NCBI GenBank assembly: GCA_902798615.1
Contig: CADBXL010000031.1
Coordinates: 1-61,967, forward strand
Origin: an uncultured Bacteroidales bacterium
GTDB taxonomy: Bacteria > Bacteroidota > Bacteroidia > Bacteroidales > Bacteroidaceae
Direction: 5' to 3'
DNA length: 61,967 nt
Within the stretch, counting starts at the first letter, position 1; each line of letters opens with the position of its first letter. Shown in pieces: positions 60,002-61,967 of this stretch. Both the position numbers and the translations under genes were made by a program. The notes beneath the pieces are model-generated. The model saw only the letters and a list, made by a program, of their open reading frames with translations. It searched no databases and was not told the origin of the DNA.

Positions 60002-60860
60002 CGCTACGACTATTTATTAATTTCACAAACGTGTCTGCTATTTCATTTGCTGTCATTATAGCAGTTGTTAATGCTTTCCTGCCAGCAAGAGTTGCACTAA
60101 AATCCATTACTTGCTGTTTTGTTATATTATGCCAAATAGGTAATATCGTTTTCCCTTTTGTCATTTCTATATTGAACAACCCTTCTAGCTCGTATTGTGT
60201 CCATCCTTTTTTTATGTAGTTTTCTGACAAGATCACAATACCGTAGGTTGATTTCTTGAGACCTTTATCTATTTGCGTTCGTAAAGAATCGCCCCATGAA
60301 ATATTCAGCGTATCATACCAAACACTTACTCCTCTATCCTTTAGTGCCTGTACTAATTCTTCCACGAAAGGCTCCTTGTCTTCAGATGCATGTGAAATAA
60401 AAACATCATATTCAGATTCATCAGTCTGATTATACAGGTTTGCCGAAGATGGACTAGATGAAAGAGCCTCATTTAATGATTTTGTTAGAGCTTCTACTTT
60501 TTGCTCATACATGTCTTGCATCTTCTTTTGTTCAAGAAGATTCTTTTTATTTTCCTTTTCGATTTCACGCTGTAAATCTATTGCATATTTTGCACGTTGA
60601 GATCTTTTGTCTGCTTGTTTTTTCTGCAAATCGGCTCTTTTTCGCTGTGCTTTGGCAATATCTTTATTGTATCCTTCAATTTGTCGCATCTTTATTTGTG
60701 CTGTTGATGCAGATGTGAATTTAGTAATACTCTTTTGAGTATTTAGGATTCTCATAGACTTATCTGCTTCTATTTTAGATTCTACAGCAATTTTTGTTTC
60801 TAAATCAGCAATTTCTTTATCCAACTGATTTATTTTATTCTGGTAGTAACTACTATTCAT
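59976..60860 (-). CDS. coiled-coil TIR-domain protein overlapping mod
   Basis: A 294-residue protein. Residues about 6-130 form a long, charged coiled coil (INQLDKEIADLETKIAVESK; QRKRADLQKKQADKRSQRAK). A TIR_2 domain follows at about 150-285: YDVFISHASEDKEPFVEEL, VWYDTLNISWGDSL and the catalytic-type Glu in GWTQYELEGLF (about 225). TIR domains of this type hydrolyse NAD+. The gene overlaps mod by 26 nt, strong evidence of joint expression. A role as abortive effector tied to the restriction system is inference. No transmembrane segment. Confidence 0.88.
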   Translation of the reverse strand: MNSSYYQNKINQLDKEIADLETKIAVESKIEADKSMRILNTQKSITKFTSASTAQIKMRQIEGYNKDIAKAQRKRADLQKKQADKRSQRAKYAIDLQREIEKENKKNLLEQKKMQDMYEQKVEALTKSLNEALSSSPSSANLYNQTDESEYDVFISHASEDKEPFVEELVQALKDRGVSVWYDTLNISWGDSLRTQIDKGLKKSTYGIVILSENYIKKGWTQYELEGLFNIEMTKGKTILPIWHNITKQQVMDFSATLAGRKALTTAIMTANEIADTFVKLINSRSDDKADNRE

Positions 60861-60937
60861 TATTTTTCAACTTTTTTCCTTTCTGTTCTTATTTCATCTA
60901 GCACTCTTACATCATATACAAAAACTTGTTATCAAGT

Positions 60938-61967
60938 TCATGATTGCTTCAATATCGATAATAATTCCAAGCCTTTCTCCGTCAAATAATATGCCTGATC
61001 GGTACGACTTGCAGCATCTGGATAAAGCATCGCCACGTAACCTTCAGAAATTGCAGGCTTAATATAGCTATCACGCAAGTTGCCACGATGCTTCAATCCC
61101 AACATATTCATAATTTCATCACGTGTCTTTGTGTCACCACCGATAGCCAATATAAGTTTTTTCACATGGTCGGTCACATGGTCGGTCACATGGTCGGTCA
61201 CATGGTCGGTCACTTGACCTTTCACATTGCCCGCTACATTGCCTGCTACATTGCCCGTAACATAGTCGGTTTCTTGATCAGTTACATCATCTTTCTTTGG
61301 ACGCCAAAGGATCGTTAGAAAGTCATCTTCCTGTATAAATTCAGGCTTACGCAAACCATAACCTTCACATTGTTCAATGATATCTGTAGTACCTGTTCCC
61401 ATTTGCTCAATATAACCAGTAAGATAAACAGGATTAGCCAATACTGGGTTCACGGGCTGCGAGTTATGTCTGCTATTTAGCTTCTCTATCGTCATTCCAT
61501 GAGGCAATCTACCTGGATTCCATATTTCCAAACGGTCTTTGAATAGCATCACTTGCACGCTACCAGTATTAGTATAGTCACGATGAACCACAGCATTGAC
61601 GATTGCCTCTGTTACCGCCTGAGCTGGCAACTCAGGGATAACATCTACCTCTGCCGAATGAGTGCGTTCCCCGACACGTTGGTCAATACGCGCCATTACA
61701 AAACTAACCGCCATGTCCACCTGTTCAAATACACTTCCACCATATATCTGCAATGATGCTATTGGCTTTTGCATCTTCGTTCCATAGAAGTGAGCACATT
61801 TGATTGTTGCTGACACAAACCATTTCTGCACGTCCTTAGCAAAGAGCAGTAATGCAGCATTTTTAAGCTTGCCATCATCGGTCATCAAATGAAGACTATT
61901 GAGTATGCGTGGTATATCTTCCTCAGAGTACTGCAATGGAAACTGTCGTTTCTCTCGTGCCAAACTG
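60938..61967 (-). CDS. AlbA_2/HATPase_c_4-type ATP-binding regulator, partial
   Basis: The C-terminal 341 or so residues; the gene continues beyond the window's right edge. An ATPase domain of the RecG-like HATPase_c_4 type is visible (VTEAIVNAVVHRDYTNTGSV, LEIWNPGRLPHGMT, EQMGTGTTDII). A 12-nt repeat-encoded linker (VTDHVTDHVTDHVTDHV) and a winged-helix-like C-terminus (GDTKTRDEIMNMLGLKHRGN) follow. Proteins of this group are putative transcriptional regulators common in mobile islands. It lies 77 nt upstream of the TIR gene on the same strand and may control the operon. Confidence 0.82.
   Translation of the reverse strand, partial: SLAREKRQFPLQYSEEDIPRILNSLHLMTDDGKLKNAALLLFAKDVQKWFVSATIKCAHFYGTKMQKPIASLQIYGGSVFEQVDMAVSFVMARIDQRVGERTHSAEVDVIPELPAQAVTEAIVNAVVHRDYTNTGSVQVMLFKDRLEIWNPGRLPHGMTIEKLNSRHNSQPVNPVLANPVYLTGYIEQMGTGTTDIIEQCEGYGLRKPEFIQEDDFLTILWRPKKDDVTDQETDYVTGNVAGNVAGNVKGQVTDHVTDHVTDHVTDHVKKLILAIGGDTKTRDEIMNMLGLKHRGNLRDSYIKPAISEGYVAMLYPDAASRTDQAYYLTEKGLELLSILKQS
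61163..61294 (-). repeat. 12-bp coding tandem repeat
   Basis: Four perfect CACATGGTCGGT units (61163-61210) followed by about seven degenerate units in the same 12-bp register. On the coding strand they give four-residue repeats of the VTDH, VAGN and VTDQ type. Unit number is likely to vary between strains without changing the frame. Confidence 0.85.

Overview
The window reads as chromosome of a Bacteroidetes/Bacteroidales bacterium of the Prevotella type. The basis is: promoters of the TTG-N19/20-TAnnTTTG kind in front of many genes and almost no Shine-Dalgarno sequences; a SusC/RagA-like TonB-dependent receptor; a PorZ-like type IX secretion protein; lipoproteins with SC/AC lipoboxes; LytTR regulation; GH51 and LamG secreted proteins; and moderately AT-rich coding DNA. 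No species can be named from sequence alone.

Layout. 1-1.1 kb: back-to-back inverted-repeat elements and one candidate small RNA. 1.2-4.7 kb: LytTR membrane regulator, TonB-dependent receptor and a secreted TPR-like partner. 4.7-5.7 kb: nested palindromes, two 11-nt repeat arrays and a 353-bp inverted-repeat element. 5.7-9 kb: hypothetical genes, a SprT-like metalloprotease and a SUMF1 lipoprotein. 9-21.9 kb: surface polysaccharide region (mannose-1-P guanylyltransferase, five glycosyltransferases, porZ, two outer-membrane barrels, an ATP-grasp enzyme and a DegT-like enzyme). 22-29.3 kb: GH51 arabinofuranosidase and a 1471-residue LamG surface protein with a small partner. 29.8-39.5 kb: minus-strand run of housekeeping genes (C1 peptidase, SNF2 helicase, sufE, U32 peptidase, cysS, nadA). 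39.9-53.5 kb: transporter, small lipoproteins (one with a frameshift in an A7 run), patatin, WG-repeat, SPFH, YbjQ and TerB proteins, a subtilisin, a flippase and a rubredoxin too short for routine ORF calling. 54.1-61.97 kb: after a 3' tRNA fragment with its terminator comes a defence island on the minus strand: ATP-binding AlbA_2-type regulator (cut by the window edge), TIR protein, type III Mod, type III Res and a second TIR protein with an in-frame amber codon.

Three layers stand out beyond the genes. (1) A family of short inverted-repeat (MITE-like) elements with ends TAACGTSAGTTCGAYGA and 3-bp target duplications, several inserted exactly at stop codons or between a promoter and its gene. 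(2) Period-11 intergenic arrays, strictly phased, usually with head-to-head symmetry, built from at least three different 11-mer word families. (3) GC-rich palindromic repeats, one of exactly 39 bp (13 codons), that occur between genes and also in frame inside at least six protein-coding genes, like the protein-coding palindromic elements of Rickettsia. The TIR-Mod-Res-TIR operon is the best candidate for a composite defence system.
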